Source: an uncultured Poribacteria bacterium (lineage in GTDB: Bacteria; Poribacteria; WGA-4E; WGA-3G). Taken from it: a stretch of 64,000 nt of DNA. Within the stretch, counting starts at the first letter, position 1. Every line of letters begins with the position of its first letter. Below the pieces are notes generated by a model that searched no databases, was not told the DNA's origin, and saw nothing but the letters and a program-made list of their open reading frames with translations. The stretch covers positions 3,838,506 through 3,902,505 of the forward strand of contig OX638316.1 in the NCBI GenBank assembly GCA_951812525.1, read 5' to 3'. This document shows positions 25,900 through 35,751 of the stretch, piece after piece. The translations under genes and the position numbers were made by a program.

Positions 25900-27117
25900 C
25901 TATTTATCTACAAGATCGTAACCAAATTTCTCGGAAAACTCATCATGAACCATCTGTTCATAACCCGTCATCTCAGTTATGGGAAGTGAAACAGGTGTCA
26001 TACCTGTCCTTGAGGATTCATATAACGCGATACACATCTCCACATCTTTCCGACCCTCGATGCCGTATTCTGGTGGGTCTCCTGTGATAGCTGCCCGCGC
26101 CGTTGTCATGATTTCTTCAGCGGTTCCGACGTTCCAATCGTCTATCGCATACGTTCTGAAAGGGTTCTCGTAGACAATCTGTGGATCGGTATGAACGACA
26201 ATTCTGGATAGGACATCGACACCATCGACCTGATACCGTTCCGTTTCAATTGGTATATCTTGCATTTCTCCGTTAACATGCGCACGCAGCGGGAAATCCG
26301 ATGTCCAGTAATCGACATCGGTTATCACGCCTTTCGTTCCCATAATCTGTCTGTACTTGATGGTTTCTTCTCCAACCCGAGAGGTCTCATAAACCCCGAC
26401 AGCACCACTTTCAAACTGGATAAGCGCGTGTCCCCAGTCTTCGTATACTTTGTCAGGACCCGGAACAAACTGTTTAGTTGTTCCAACAATTGTTTTTGGG
26501 TCGCTTTGGGCATAGAACCGAATTTGCGACATTCGGTGTACACCCATGTCAATGCAAACACCTGAGTGGGAAGTGAATGTCGATATGGGGGACTCTATAC
26601 CGCGTGGCTCACCGGCACCGTGTACAAGTGGCGAACGACCAAAAGGCTCAATAAAGTGCACGCGCTTGATGTCGCCAAGTACGCCTTCCTGGATCAACTT
26701 TATGATGATCCGGTCACCCGGCATTCGGAAATAGTTTTCAGCGACTTCATAATGGACCCCGTTTTTTCTGCAGCTATCTATTATCGCATCGCAGCAGGCA
26801 AGCGTAGGTGCCATTGGCTTTTCGACGATCGGGTGCATCTTACGCTCAGCGGCTCTCTTTGCCACAGCATGGTGTTCATAATCGCCAACACAGATGTCTA
26901 CGACATCGGTATCGCTGTATTTGTCGAGCATCTCCTCGACATCTGTGTAATATGGAAGTCCGTAAGTCGCACCGACTTCGCGAGCAACATCGGCATCAAT
27001 ATCGCACACAGCGACCCAGTCTAAATCACCCCTCTTGGTCAATTCGGCGATTGTTGGTAGATGCCAACGTCTTGCTACAATGCCACAACCTACGGATGCA
27101 ATCTTGGCTTTTCGCAT
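25900..27117 (-). CDS. Gfo/Idh/MocA family oxidoreductase
   Basis: A 405-residue family member. The start at 27117 is used: GGAGG lies 10 bases upstream, and the protein then begins MRKAKIASVGCGIVARRWH with the Rossmann GxGxxA motif near the N-terminus. The conserved VEKPM stands for the usual EKP motif, and SGVCIDMGVHRMSQIRFY supplies the GxxxDxxxH catalytic pattern (Asp and His). Length is at the long end of the family. It is last in a four-gene operon and is preceded by a PhyH gene ending 26 bases upstream. Confidence 0.88.
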   Translation of the reverse strand: MRKAKIASVGCGIVARRWHLPTIAELTKRGDLDWVAVCDIDADVAREVGATYGLPYYTDVEEMLDKYSDTDVVDICVGDYEHHAVAKRAAERKMHPIVEKPMAPTLACCDAIIDSCRKNGVHYEVAENYFRMPGDRIIIKLIQEGVLGDIKRVHFIEPFGRSPLVHGAGEPRGIESPISTFTSHSGVCIDMGVHRMSQIRFYAQSDPKTIVGTTKQFVPGPDKVYEDWGHALIQFESGAVGVYETSRVGEETIKYRQIMGTKGVITDVDYWTSDFPLRAHVNGEMQDIPIETERYQVDGVDVLSRIVVHTDPQIVYENPFRTYAIDDWNVGTAEEIMTTARAAITGDPPEYGIEGRKDVEMCIALYESSRTGMTPVSLPITEMTGYEQMVHDEFSEKFGYDLVDK

Positions 27118-27143
27118 TCTTATGTTTCCTCCACACCAGCCCA

Positions 27144-28352
27144 CTAAGATGGACGGATTTTCTCGGTCAACTCCTCGTCAACAGTGATTGCCAGATGTCC
27201 AGCGGGACCAACCATCTTATTTACCATAACCGACTCGAGTTCCTTCTGTTCCAGTTCCGTCAACTCGTCTACGAGCGGACTGTGGATAAAGTTTTTATAC
27301 GGAGTGCTGGTATCCATGAACGGCATGATGAACATCGGAATAACCGCCTGCAGCATAGCAGCGCGTTTATGTTCAGTTCGATTTACACCAGCGCGATGCC
27401 AGATACGAGAATCGTAAACAATATAGCTTCCGGGTGGTGCTTCAATGACATCAGCGTCCGGTCCGCTATAGGGTATACCCTTAGTTTCTCGGTATCCTTC
27501 CTGTCTTGAGGTGTTTCCGTTTACCCATTCTATAGGTGGTCCCTGACCCAGTGTATGGGATCCGAGTTTGAAACAAGTCGCTCCGTTTTCACTGCGAAAT
27601 TCCGAGACGCAGAGATTGCGTTGGACCCCCATAACCAATCCATCAACCTTGTGAACCGGGATGCGGTTAACAGCCTCACTGCCAGCAATGCCCCAGAGGT
27701 AAGGGAAATCTGAATGCCAGCCTTGCACATTCCTTTTGCCGTCGTCTGGTGAGAGTATAGCGAAACCCGGTGAGTGTCCAAGCCGGATTTCATGAGTTTT
27801 CATATATTGGCGCATCAACCATAGGGAGACCGGTTCCGTAATAATTTTTGCTACAGCGGCGGTCTCATTCAGCGGTGGTATACGTCGCTCGTATGTGTCC
27901 GCTTCCCAACGACCGGTACAACTCACCCGTTCCAACTCTTCAATAGTATCTGGCGCAATGATCGACGGAAGACAGACCCATCCATTTTCCCAGAACGATT
28001 CAAGGTACTCAGAAGGGAGGTGTCCGGGACCGTGACCCGCCGAGAAAATGTCGCCTTCATTCGCTGTGTTACCGTCCTTGCCGAGTAGACTCCCGTTATG
28101 GCGGAGGTAGCACCCGTCTTCAGCATCAGTGGATTCTGCTTCCAGCTGCAAGTCAGTAGTGACATGACGATAGGCACTGCTGCCTTCAACCTTTTCCCAT
28201 ATTGCCTTATCGTCAACATAATCAAAGACTGAAAGTTCGTTGGTGTCAGATACACCGAGGAACTCACCAGTAGTGTTACGAAGTAGTGTAAAGTGCGCCG
28301 ACGGCTTCTCGACACGCACAACACGCTCCTGAAAAAGTTCATCCTTTGCCAT
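27144..28352 (-). CDS. PhyH family oxygenase with N-terminal extension
   Basis: A 402-residue protein. The start at 28352 has AGGAG 8 bases upstream; the longer frame from 28409 would overlap the upstream gene. Residues 1-105 form an extra domain of short strands (HFTLLRNTTGEFLGVSD, SVFDYVDDKAIWEKVEG, YRHVTTDLQLEA, LRHNGSLL) whose pattern suggests a small beta-trefoil or fascin-like module; this is inference. The PhyH domain follows, with iron ligands H213-S-D215 (GWHSDFPYLWG) and H319 (YDSRIWHRAGVN), and ENGATCFKLGSHT before it. The substrate is unknown. It lies between two Gfo/Idh/MocA genes. Confidence 0.84.
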   Translation of the reverse strand: MAKDELFQERVVRVEKPSAHFTLLRNTTGEFLGVSDTNELSVFDYVDDKAIWEKVEGSSAYRHVTTDLQLEAESTDAEDGCYLRHNGSLLGKDGNTANEGDIFSAGHGPGHLPSEYLESFWENGWVCLPSIIAPDTIEELERVSCTGRWEADTYERRIPPLNETAAVAKIITEPVSLWLMRQYMKTHEIRLGHSPGFAILSPDDGKRNVQGWHSDFPYLWGIAGSEAVNRIPVHKVDGLVMGVQRNLCVSEFRSENGATCFKLGSHTLGQGPPIEWVNGNTSRQEGYRETKGIPYSGPDADVIEAPPGSYIVYDSRIWHRAGVNRTEHKRAAMLQAVIPMFIMPFMDTSTPYKNFIHSPLVDELTELEQKELESVMVNKMVGPAGHLAITVDEELTEKIRPS

Positions 28353-28398
28353 CGGTATTACTCCTGAATAATTGTATAATCCTACATTTACAGATATA

Positions 28399-29433
28399 TC
28401 AATGAACAACGCCTACCTCTGCGAGCCAAGCGTCCAGCAGCTGCATGTTACCAAGTGTATCGTCCCAGGACATTGCAGGTGCTTGCCGATCCGCAATATG
28501 ATTGGCTACCGTGTCCGCTTCGAGGGTAAAGAGATCTCGATCTACATCAACCGTAATTTCTTCCCGGCTTTGGTTAGATTCAACAATGATTTTTGTTGAC
28601 GGGAAGACTGTATCCAGTGGTAACGGTTCTCTTGCGTTCCGGCAAGGTGAGGAAGGCAACCATGGACTTGGAATAGTAATTGAGCCTTCTGAACCGTAGA
28701 TAAGGACACTGCTTCCGAGGCTACATTCAACAGCAGCAATGATTTCCCCAATAATACCGTTTTCAAACTTGAGCGTTGCTGCTGCGATATGGTCAACACC
28801 CGTCGGACCAATTTTCCCGTTTCCTTTTACTTCAACAGGGTTGAGAAATAGCTTATTTTCAGCGGCACCTGCCATTTTCCGCGTCATTGAAGCGGTGTAA
28901 CAGCCTATGTCAAGGATACCACCGCCCCCCATTTCACGATTGAAAATCCGGCTTTGGGGGTTAAAATTCGACCGGTAACCAAATATTGATCGGATGACCA
29001 GAACATCACCGATCGTGCCGTCTTGTATGAGTTCAACCACTTTTTCTACTTGTGGGTGGCATCTGGACATAAAGGCTTCCATGAGAAACACGTCATTTTC
29101 ACGTGCTGCATCGACCATGGCAGCCGCTTCAGCATGGTTCATGCTGACGGGTTTCTCGATGAGGAGATGTTTCCCAGCTTCGGCGCACTTTATCGCCCAC
29201 TCCGCATGAAGTGGATGAATCGTTGCAATATATACGGCATCAATATCATCATCCGTCAACAAACCATCATAGTCGTTGTATTGGCGAGGGATGTTGTAAT
29301 CGTTGACGAGTCTGTCTATACGCGATTGAGTACGGCTCGCAACGGCGAGAATCTGCCCGGAGTCTGTGAAACGCATCCCGTTACAGAAGACATAAGCGAT
29401 GCCGCCGGCACCCATAACGCCCCAGTTTATCAT
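28399..29433 (-). CDS. Gfo/Idh/MocA family oxidoreductase
   Basis: A 344-residue dehydrogenase. GVMGAGGIAYVFCNGM at residues 5-20 is the Rossmann motif; LIEKPVSMN is the EKP motif; GGGILDIGCYTASMTRKM gives the catalytic DxGxY stretch, with Tyr in place of the usual His nearby, as in the dihydrodiol dehydrogenase-like branch. GGAG lies 7 bases before the ATG. It is second in the four-gene unit, 16 bases after one PhyH gene and 46 before the next. Confidence 0.9.
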   Translation of the reverse strand: MINWGVMGAGGIAYVFCNGMRFTDSGQILAVASRTQSRIDRLVNDYNIPRQYNDYDGLLTDDDIDAVYIATIHPLHAEWAIKCAEAGKHLLIEKPVSMNHAEAAAMVDAARENDVFLMEAFMSRCHPQVEKVVELIQDGTIGDVLVIRSIFGYRSNFNPQSRIFNREMGGGGILDIGCYTASMTRKMAGAAENKLFLNPVEVKGNGKIGPTGVDHIAAATLKFENGIIGEIIAAVECSLGSSVLIYGSEGSITIPSPWLPSSPCRNAREPLPLDTVFPSTKIIVESNQSREEITVDVDRDLFTLEADTVANHIADRQAPAMSWDDTLGNMQLLDAWLAEVGVVH

Positions 29434-29449
29434 GTGTTATCTCCTTCTA

Positions 29450-30652
29450 CTAACTGTTTCGTCCCTTGGCTGCTTCTGCACGCTTACTTGCAAGCGGATG
29501 CATAATACCGGCACCGGGTGGCCAGACCCCTGGATCTGCCTTGATCCATTCACACAACTTCTGAGCATGTGGTGTTAATGTTTCCCAGATTTCGTGGGGC
29601 ATAATCCGACTGAAACCACGTTGCGTGCGCCACGGCGCGGCATACTCAACGTTCGGTAGGGCGCGAATTTCCTTTGAGAGATTAGGTGTGGCACCGTGCC
29701 ATGCCCGATTATCTCGAAATACACCAGCACCAGCACTTGCCCCGACGAGCGTTGAATGTTTCATCCAATCGGGTTCGTCACTGGGAGGCGGCGGATTCTG
29801 CTGCAGGGTATGTGTCCCCGGAATCTGACGAATTGGACCATTTTCCCAAGTCAGATCGCACATCACAAAATTAATGGTTACTGTAGGCGGTGTCATCTCC
29901 ATAATCATCTTTTGGGTCGGGACATCGAGGTTTCCGTTGTCGTCCCTATGGAGTTGAACGCCGACTAATTCGGCTTGCTTAATGCGTGCTTCGGAAAGGT
30001 GCTGTGGATCTCTGCCATCGGGATGGAGGTGTTGGTACTCTACCGCACCTGGAAGGCAGAGGTCTCCACCCGAACCCCAAACCCGATAATCCGAAGAACC
30101 GAAAATCGCCTTAACGATCGGGGTAGTTGTCGGTAAATCAATCATGCTTGCCCAAGCAGAGTGGTGTAGCATCTGCCGAGAGGCAGAAGAGGTGCCGTAG
30201 CTATAACGGTGTGGTAGGCGTCCGGTTTCGGTAATATATTTCCTATTTCCAGGACCGGGAATCGAGAGAATATCGCGAAGTGCTTCGGCGCATCCTTCTC
30301 GCCAGCGCGCAAGTTGCTCAGCGTTGAGGAGGTCTTTGACGACGCAAAAACCGTCGCGATGGAAGATCCGAGCGATTTTCTCGATTTCGTGTGGCTCACA
30401 GATTTCGAGTCCACGGACGCCGTTGTGTTCACGCAATTTTTCGCGTAGTGCTTCAACTTCTGGATCATCGTAGACCCGACGTTTAGGTGAAAGCGGATCT
30501 GCTACACCGAAACCTCTGTGGCTGGGAAAGAGATTGCCCTCTGCGTCAACGGTTTCGTTGACAGGTGTGTTCTCATCCCATCCAACCCGCGTTTCGCCGT
30601 ATACCTCCATCTCTTCCAGTTCTGCAGTAAAGGTCTTTCCGTTGTTGCTCAT
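29450..30652 (-). CDS. Phytanoyl-CoA dioxygenase (PhyH) family protein
   Basis: A 400-residue PhyH protein, longer than the common 250-300. Iron ligands are most likely H235-R-D237 (GVQLHRDDNG), since the ENGPIRQIPGTH loop follows at the usual distance; an earlier HPD (QHLHPDGRDP) is an alternative. The distal His is in FRDNRAWHGATPN. The N-terminal ~100 residues are mostly charged and family-specific. GGAG lies 8 bases before the ATG. It is the first gene of the operon phyH, dehydrogenase, phyH, dehydrogenase and diverges from sbcD. Confidence 0.85.
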   Translation of the reverse strand: MSNNGKTFTAELEEMEVYGETRVGWDENTPVNETVDAEGNLFPSHRGFGVADPLSPKRRVYDDPEVEALREKLREHNGVRGLEICEPHEIEKIARIFHRDGFCVVKDLLNAEQLARWREGCAEALRDILSIPGPGNRKYITETGRLPHRYSYGTSSASRQMLHHSAWASMIDLPTTTPIVKAIFGSSDYRVWGSGGDLCLPGAVEYQHLHPDGRDPQHLSEARIKQAELVGVQLHRDDNGNLDVPTQKMIMEMTPPTVTINFVMCDLTWENGPIRQIPGTHTLQQNPPPPSDEPDWMKHSTLVGASAGAGVFRDNRAWHGATPNLSKEIRALPNVEYAAPWRTQRGFSRIMPHEIWETLTPHAQKLCEWIKADPGVWPPGAGIMHPLASKRAEAAKGRNS

Positions 30653-30897
30653 GTGCTTAACTCCTTATCTTCCACGATATCGCAATCGAGGAATCTACAT
30701 CTTTTCGGGAAAATATTGTATTGCGTTGTAGATAACGGGTGTAGAAACGACCGATTGTGGTGTAGGGTTTAATCTAACACGACTTATTTTTTTTGACAAC
30801 GGTTAATTTTCTTGGAAAAAAGACTGGAGGTATGCTAAGATAATATGTAGTAAATCTATGAACCTTATCTTCAAGGAGCGGTAAGTGTACGAATAAT

Positions 30898-32070
30898 ATG
30901 AAAATCATACATACAGCCGATTGGCACATCGGCCAACGGCTCCATGAACGTTCCCGACTTGATGAACACCAGCAATTCCTCGACTGGCTCCTTGAAACCA
31001 TTCAGAAATATAATGTCGAACTCCTCCTCGTTTCAGGAGATATTTTTGACACTGCCCTTCCATCAGCAGAAGCAACCAACCTCTACTATCGCTTTCTCTA
31101 TCGTCTTTTTAATGAAACGCATACCTATACGGTAATTACTGCTGGCAATCACGATTCCGCTCGCCACTTGGAAGCACCACGAGAGTTTCTGAAGATGGGC
31201 AGAATTCACGTCGTCGGTCTGGCTTCCGAGGCTGCTGAGTGTGTCTTTCCGTTTCCACCGGACAACCCGCGAGTGGGGGTTGCAGCTGTTCCCTACCTTT
31301 CCGAGACAGAACTTCCGCATGTCTCTTATGAGACGGAGATAGAAAAGAGTGAACGGTATCGAGAACGACTCAAATCATTCTATGCTGATTGTGTTGCCAG
31401 CATGCCAACAGAAATTCCCAAAATATTAATGGGACATCTCTTCGTTCAAGGTGGAACAATAACCGATTCTGAACGCAATATCCAGATTGGCGGTGCTACC
31501 GCTATCCATGTGAGTGATTTCCCGGACGGCGTGAGTTATGTTGCCCTCGGTCATCTCCATAGACCGCAAGCAATCAGCGGGTCTAGTTATCCAATCCGAT
31601 ATTCAGGTTCGCCTATTCCGCTGAGGTTCAACGAAACCGGTTATGAGAAAAAAGTATATCTGCTGGAGTTGTCCGATGACGACATGTTGGTACAAGATGA
31701 AGGTATTGGTGTTCCAACCTTCAGAGAATTATGTACTATTGAAGGTGATGAGGAGACTATTCTTTGGGAAGCAGAAACGGGGCTGTGGAGTGGGAAATAT
31801 ATTCAGGTCAAGTTGAAATTAGACAAGCCTAAGGTTGGTGTTAATGATGAAATTCGCCAAGCATTCACGGAGCGTGGCGGAGAGGTTTTAAGCGTTGAGG
31901 TTGAATTGCCAGGGGTAAAGCAGGGACCGGTGATTCCTGTTGAGAAGATGAAGCAACCCGAAGAAATCTTTGAACAATTCCACAGGTCGAATTTTGACGG
32001 GGAGCCACCCGATGAAACGCTGGCACAGACCTTTAATGAATTGGTCCAGATGGTTGAGGAAACCGAATGA
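30898..32070 (+). CDS. sbcD: DNA double-strand break repair nuclease SbcD (Mre11-like)
   Basis: A 390-residue Mre11/SbcD nuclease. Phosphoesterase motifs are complete: TADWHIG (residues 6-12), VSGDIFDTA, TAGNHDS, MGHLFVQG and ALGHLHRPQ. It forms the SbcCD complex that cuts DNA hairpins and processes blocked ends. Its stop overlaps the sbcC start by 4 bases (ATGA), implying translational coupling. The AAGGAG upstream is 19 bases from the ATG; a three-codon frame GTG-TAC-GAA-TAA lies between, ending just before the ATG, and may couple initiation. Confidence 0.95.
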   Translation: MKIIHTADWHIGQRLHERSRLDEHQQFLDWLLETIQKYNVELLLVSGDIFDTALPSAEATNLYYRFLYRLFNETHTYTVITAGNHDSARHLEAPREFLKMGRIHVVGLASEAAECVFPFPPDNPRVGVAAVPYLSETELPHVSYETEIEKSERYRERLKSFYADCVASMPTEIPKILMGHLFVQGGTITDSERNIQIGGATAIHVSDFPDGVSYVALGHLHRPQAISGSSYPIRYSGSPIPLRFNETGYEKKVYLLELSDDDMLVQDEGIGVPTFRELCTIEGDEETILWEAETGLWSGKYIQVKLKLDKPKVGVNDEIRQAFTERGGEVLSVEVELPGVKQGPVIPVEKMKQPEEIFEQFHRSNFDGEPPDETLAQTFNELVQMVEETE

Positions 32071-35000
32071 AATTATGTAAACTCAAGCTAAAAAACCTAA
32101 ATAGTTTTCGTAAAGAGATTGAAATTGATTTTGAAAAATCACCGTTAAGTGATGCGTCTCTGGTGGCGATTACTGGTCCGACCGGAGCCGGAAAAACGAC
32201 GTTATTGGATGCTGTTTGTGTTGCCCTCTACGGAAAAACGCCGCGCTTGAGTGGGACAGGGAGTCAACATCCGAGCCATCTCATCAGTCATGGCGAAAGA
32301 GAAGGTTTCGCTGAAGTGCATTTTGTGGCAGATGGGACTGCTTATATTGCTGCTTGGTCTGTCAAACAGAAAAGTTCGCCAAAGGGACAGCTGCTTTATG
32401 CAGAGGGGGACAAGTTAATCAGTGATAGACTATCAACACGCGGCAAGTCTCTCGGTTCAAGCCAAAACACGATAAGTGAAGAAATTGAATCTATTTTAGG
32501 GCTTGACTTTAACGCTTTCAAGCGCTCTGTTATGTTAGCGCAGGGCGAGTTTGCGGCATTTTTGAAAGCGAGTGGTGAAGAACGGCGGAAAATTTTGGAG
32601 GCGACTGCGGGTATCTACATCTACGATGTTCTCAGACAGGCATTACTCGACAAAGTACGGGAGGTTGAAGATGCGAATGCTGAGGTACTTGACAACTTGA
32701 AGCAAATTCCTGAAGCTTCTCACGAGCAGCTTACAGAGGCTGAGGTGGAACTTGACAGATTGATGGAGGAAGCGAGATCTATAGATGCCCAGCACGAGCG
32801 AGTTCAGCAGGAAAAAGATGGGGAGACACAACGCAAAAACGATTTTGAGAGACTCCAATCTTCAGAAGAGCGTCAAGCAGAACTCTTAGATCAGCAACCC
32901 AGAATAGATGCCCTCCGAGAAGAGCGGAAAAATGCTGAACGTGCTAAAGATCTACGCTCTGAAAAACGGGAATATGATACCGCAAAATCGGATCTCGAAA
33001 AAGCAGAAACGGCACTTGGTATAGCAACAACTGAGAAAACGGATGCAGCGAATCAAGTAAAAACCGACCAAACCGACTATGACGTAAAAGATAGAGCATA
33101 TCAAGCAGCATCAACGGAACATAAAGAGAAAACAGAAATTTACACTGCTGCGAAATTGAATGTGGAACGAGCCTCGGATCTGTTTGCTCAGGTGAATAAC
33201 CGAATCCCAAAATTGGAGGGCTTGGATAATCAGACTGACAAGCTTTCAAACGAATTAGCTGACACGGAGACCGAGCAAGCCCAACTACAGGAACTGATTA
33301 AAGATGCGCAAACCTTTGTAGATGATAACCCGCTTCCGTCAGATAGACAGCACCGTCTCACTCAGGCAAATATTTTTTCCTCGCAGCTTGAATCACAACA
33401 GAATCTGTTGGAAACGGCATTGACGAATCAAGCGGAGCACGCAGAGAAAGTGTCATCTCTGGCGCGTGAAATTGAAAAGTTATCTGAAATTCATGCAGAA
33501 CGTCTCTCGAAAAAAACAGAAGCAGAGGATGCCTTGAAAAGGGCAAATGCCGAGTTGAATAAGCTACTGGCAGCTGGATCTCAGGATAAATGGAATGCCC
33601 GGAAACAGCAAGCGGTAAAAGTGCAACCGATCGCACAGAAGTATGAAACGATGGAAAATGACTTGGCAGATGCCGAAGACCGTATGCACAAATTAAACGA
33701 GGAGAAAACAAGACAGGACACAAAACTTGAGGAAATTGAAGCCGAATTAGTGAGCCAAGAAAAGGTGTGTCAACAGGCGGATAAAGCAGTTAAACGCTGT
33801 GAAGAGGCACTTAAGTCCGCAATGTTAGCAAATCCTATCAACCAACTTCGACAACGCCTTCAGCCGGGAGAACCATGCGCGGTATGTGGGGCAACACATC
33901 ATCCTCGTGCTCATGTCTTGGAATCTGAAGACGATGACTTGCTACGGAATGCAGAAGTTGCTTTAGAACAGGCGAAAACCGAGGCACAGACCGCGCAAAA
34001 CCAGAGAGAGTCTTTGAATACGAGGCAGGCTGCAACGCAACGGGATATGCGTAATGCTGCAATTCAGATTGAAGAGTGTGAATCCGACATAGGGAAGCTA
34101 CGGAATGAGCAGGCAAGATGTCTTGCGGAGTGGCAGGAGATTTATTCAGACAACGCTATTTCGTCCGATTGGGTAGTTGAACAAATTGAGAAAGCAGATA
34201 CCGCTATTGAAGCACTCGGAGAAGCCGAGCAAGCACAGATGGCGGCATCGCACACTTACGATATGGTAGCACAGCAACTTGAAACCTGTGAAACAGACAT
34301 GGCACGCGAGAAGGAATCGCTGAACGCAGTTGAGGAAGAGTTACAAAATGTGAGCGATGCTGTTGCGGATTTACAAGCGGACGTTGCGTCTACTGAAGAG
34401 CGTTTTTGGGAATTCTTACCAGAGACTTTCCACGGCGTTTCCCCGAATGAGGCTGTGGCTCAGTTTGAGAATAAGATTAAAGAGGTAGAGAAGCGCGAAG
34501 TTGAATTAAGTAGCACAGAGGCTAAACTTGATTTGCTTAACGCTAAGATTGAAACGGATCAAGGCAGTCTTCAGACTTTACGAAATAACCGAGACGACTT
34601 GCAAGATGAAATAGACGAATACCGACACGAAGGAGAAGCGTTTCTGGGGACTGTTCGTGAAAATACGGGTGGATTGGAAACGGAAGCGGAGATTAACACT
34701 GCTATTAATGCTTTGCAAGCAGAACTGCAAGCGAAAAAGATTGCGCGCAATCAGAGCCAACAGCAGTTACAGGAAATCCAAAAGCTACTTACACAAAAGC
34801 AAACCGCTCATGATATTTCTGAGGATCGGCATGAAGAATCTACCAAAAAACTTGAAACAGCACGTGATGCTTACTTTAATAAGTTAAGTGATGCAGGATT
34901 TGATTCTCCACAGGCACACGACAACGCCTTCCGAGACGAAGTACAGGTGCAAGAACTCAGTGACCAGATTGATGCGCATGAGGTTGAAAAACACAATCTT

Positions 35001-35729
35001 GCGTTAGAGATTACTGAGCTGCAAACCCGCTTTGATGAAACGCCATTTGATCCGGAGACACTCGAACGGATTGAGACCAAAGTGCGGGAAATCGCCGAAC
35101 AATTCCAGGAAGCTCAGCAGAAGGTTGGCGCGCAACAGCAGAGAATTGACGACTTAAAAGATGCGCTTGAAAAGCGAAAGGCTCTTGGTGATGAAATAGC
35201 GGAGGCTGAAACAGAATTGATGCGTTGGAAAAGGTTACAGGAGACAATCCCCAAGAACGATTTACGCGATTTTGCTTTGGAGATTATGTTCAGACAGATG
35301 GGGAATTTAGCAAACGAGCAGTTAAAATACCTCACCTCTGAACGCTACCAACTTAAAGTCGAGAATATTGGTGATTTGACTGTCATTGATCGGTGGAATG
35401 CGAATGAAGAACGTCCCGTTGAAACCCTGTCTGGTGGAGAGTCGTTCCTGACGAGCCTTGCTTTGGCACTCGCGCTTGCGGATCTGAGTCGTGGACGTGC
35501 GCAGCTCAATTCACTATTTCTTGATGAGGGGTTCGGCACGCTTGATGCTGAAACGCTTGACATTGCTATCGCTGCATTGGAAGGGCTACGCATACAGGGA
35601 CGCAGCATTTTCCTGATTAGTCATGTTCAAGAACTAACAAGGCGTTTACCTGTTAAAATCAACGTTAAGAAGCAAGGAGACGATAGTTTAGACGGTTTAT
35701 TCAGTTCGGATATTGATATTCGAGGCTAA
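32067..35729 (+). CDS. sbcC: SMC-like ATPase SbcC (Rad50-like)
   Basis: A 1220-residue Rad50/SbcC ATPase. Walker A is TGPTGAGKTTLLDAV near residues 36-50; long Glu/Gln/Lys-rich coiled coils run from about 190 to 590 and 640 to 1050. The zinc hook is C604-AV-C607 in PGEPCAVCGATHHPRAH at the centre. The ABC signature ETLSGGESFLTSLALALALA, Walker B LNSLFLDEGFGTLD and the switch His in LISHVQEL are near the C-terminus. It is larger than E. coli SbcC (about 1050) mainly through coiled coil. Confidence 0.95.
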   Translation: MKLCKLKLKNLNSFRKEIEIDFEKSPLSDASLVAITGPTGAGKTTLLDAVCVALYGKTPRLSGTGSQHPSHLISHGEREGFAEVHFVADGTAYIAAWSVKQKSSPKGQLLYAEGDKLISDRLSTRGKSLGSSQNTISEEIESILGLDFNAFKRSVMLAQGEFAAFLKASGEERRKILEATAGIYIYDVLRQALLDKVREVEDANAEVLDNLKQIPEASHEQLTEAEVELDRLMEEARSIDAQHERVQQEKDGETQRKNDFERLQSSEERQAELLDQQPRIDALREERKNAERAKDLRSEKREYDTAKSDLEKAETALGIATTEKTDAANQVKTDQTDYDVKDRAYQAASTEHKEKTEIYTAAKLNVERASDLFAQVNNRIPKLEGLDNQTDKLSNELADTETEQAQLQELIKDAQTFVDDNPLPSDRQHRLTQANIFSSQLESQQNLLETALTNQAEHAEKVSSLAREIEKLSEIHAERLSKKTEAEDALKRANAELNKLLAAGSQDKWNARKQQAVKVQPIAQKYETMENDLADAEDRMHKLNEEKTRQDTKLEEIEAELVSQEKVCQQADKAVKRCEEALKSAMLANPINQLRQRLQPGEPCAVCGATHHPRAHVLESEDDDLLRNAEVALEQAKTEAQTAQNQRESLNTRQAATQRDMRNAAIQIEECESDIGKLRNEQARCLAEWQEIYSDNAISSDWVVEQIEKADTAIEALGEAEQAQMAASHTYDMVAQQLETCETDMAREKESLNAVEEELQNVSDAVADLQADVASTEERFWEFLPETFHGVSPNEAVAQFENKIKEVEKREVELSSTEAKLDLLNAKIETDQGSLQTLRNNRDDLQDEIDEYRHEGEAFLGTVRENTGGLETEAEINTAINALQAELQAKKIARNQSQQQLQEIQKLLTQKQTAHDISEDRHEESTKKLETARDAYFNKLSDAGFDSPQAHDNAFRDEVQVQELSDQIDAHEVEKHNLALEITELQTRFDETPFDPETLERIETKVREIAEQFQEAQQKVGAQQQRIDDLKDALEKRKALGDEIAEAETELMRWKRLQETIPKNDLRDFALEIMFRQMGNLANEQLKYLTSERYQLKVENIGDLTVIDRWNANEERPVETLSGGESFLTSLALALALADLSRGRAQLNSLFLDEGFGTLDAETLDIAIAALEGLRIQGRSIFLISHVQELTRRLPVKINVKKQGDDSLDGLFSSDIDIRG

Positions 35730-35751
35730 CCTAATATAAATGGAGGCTTAT

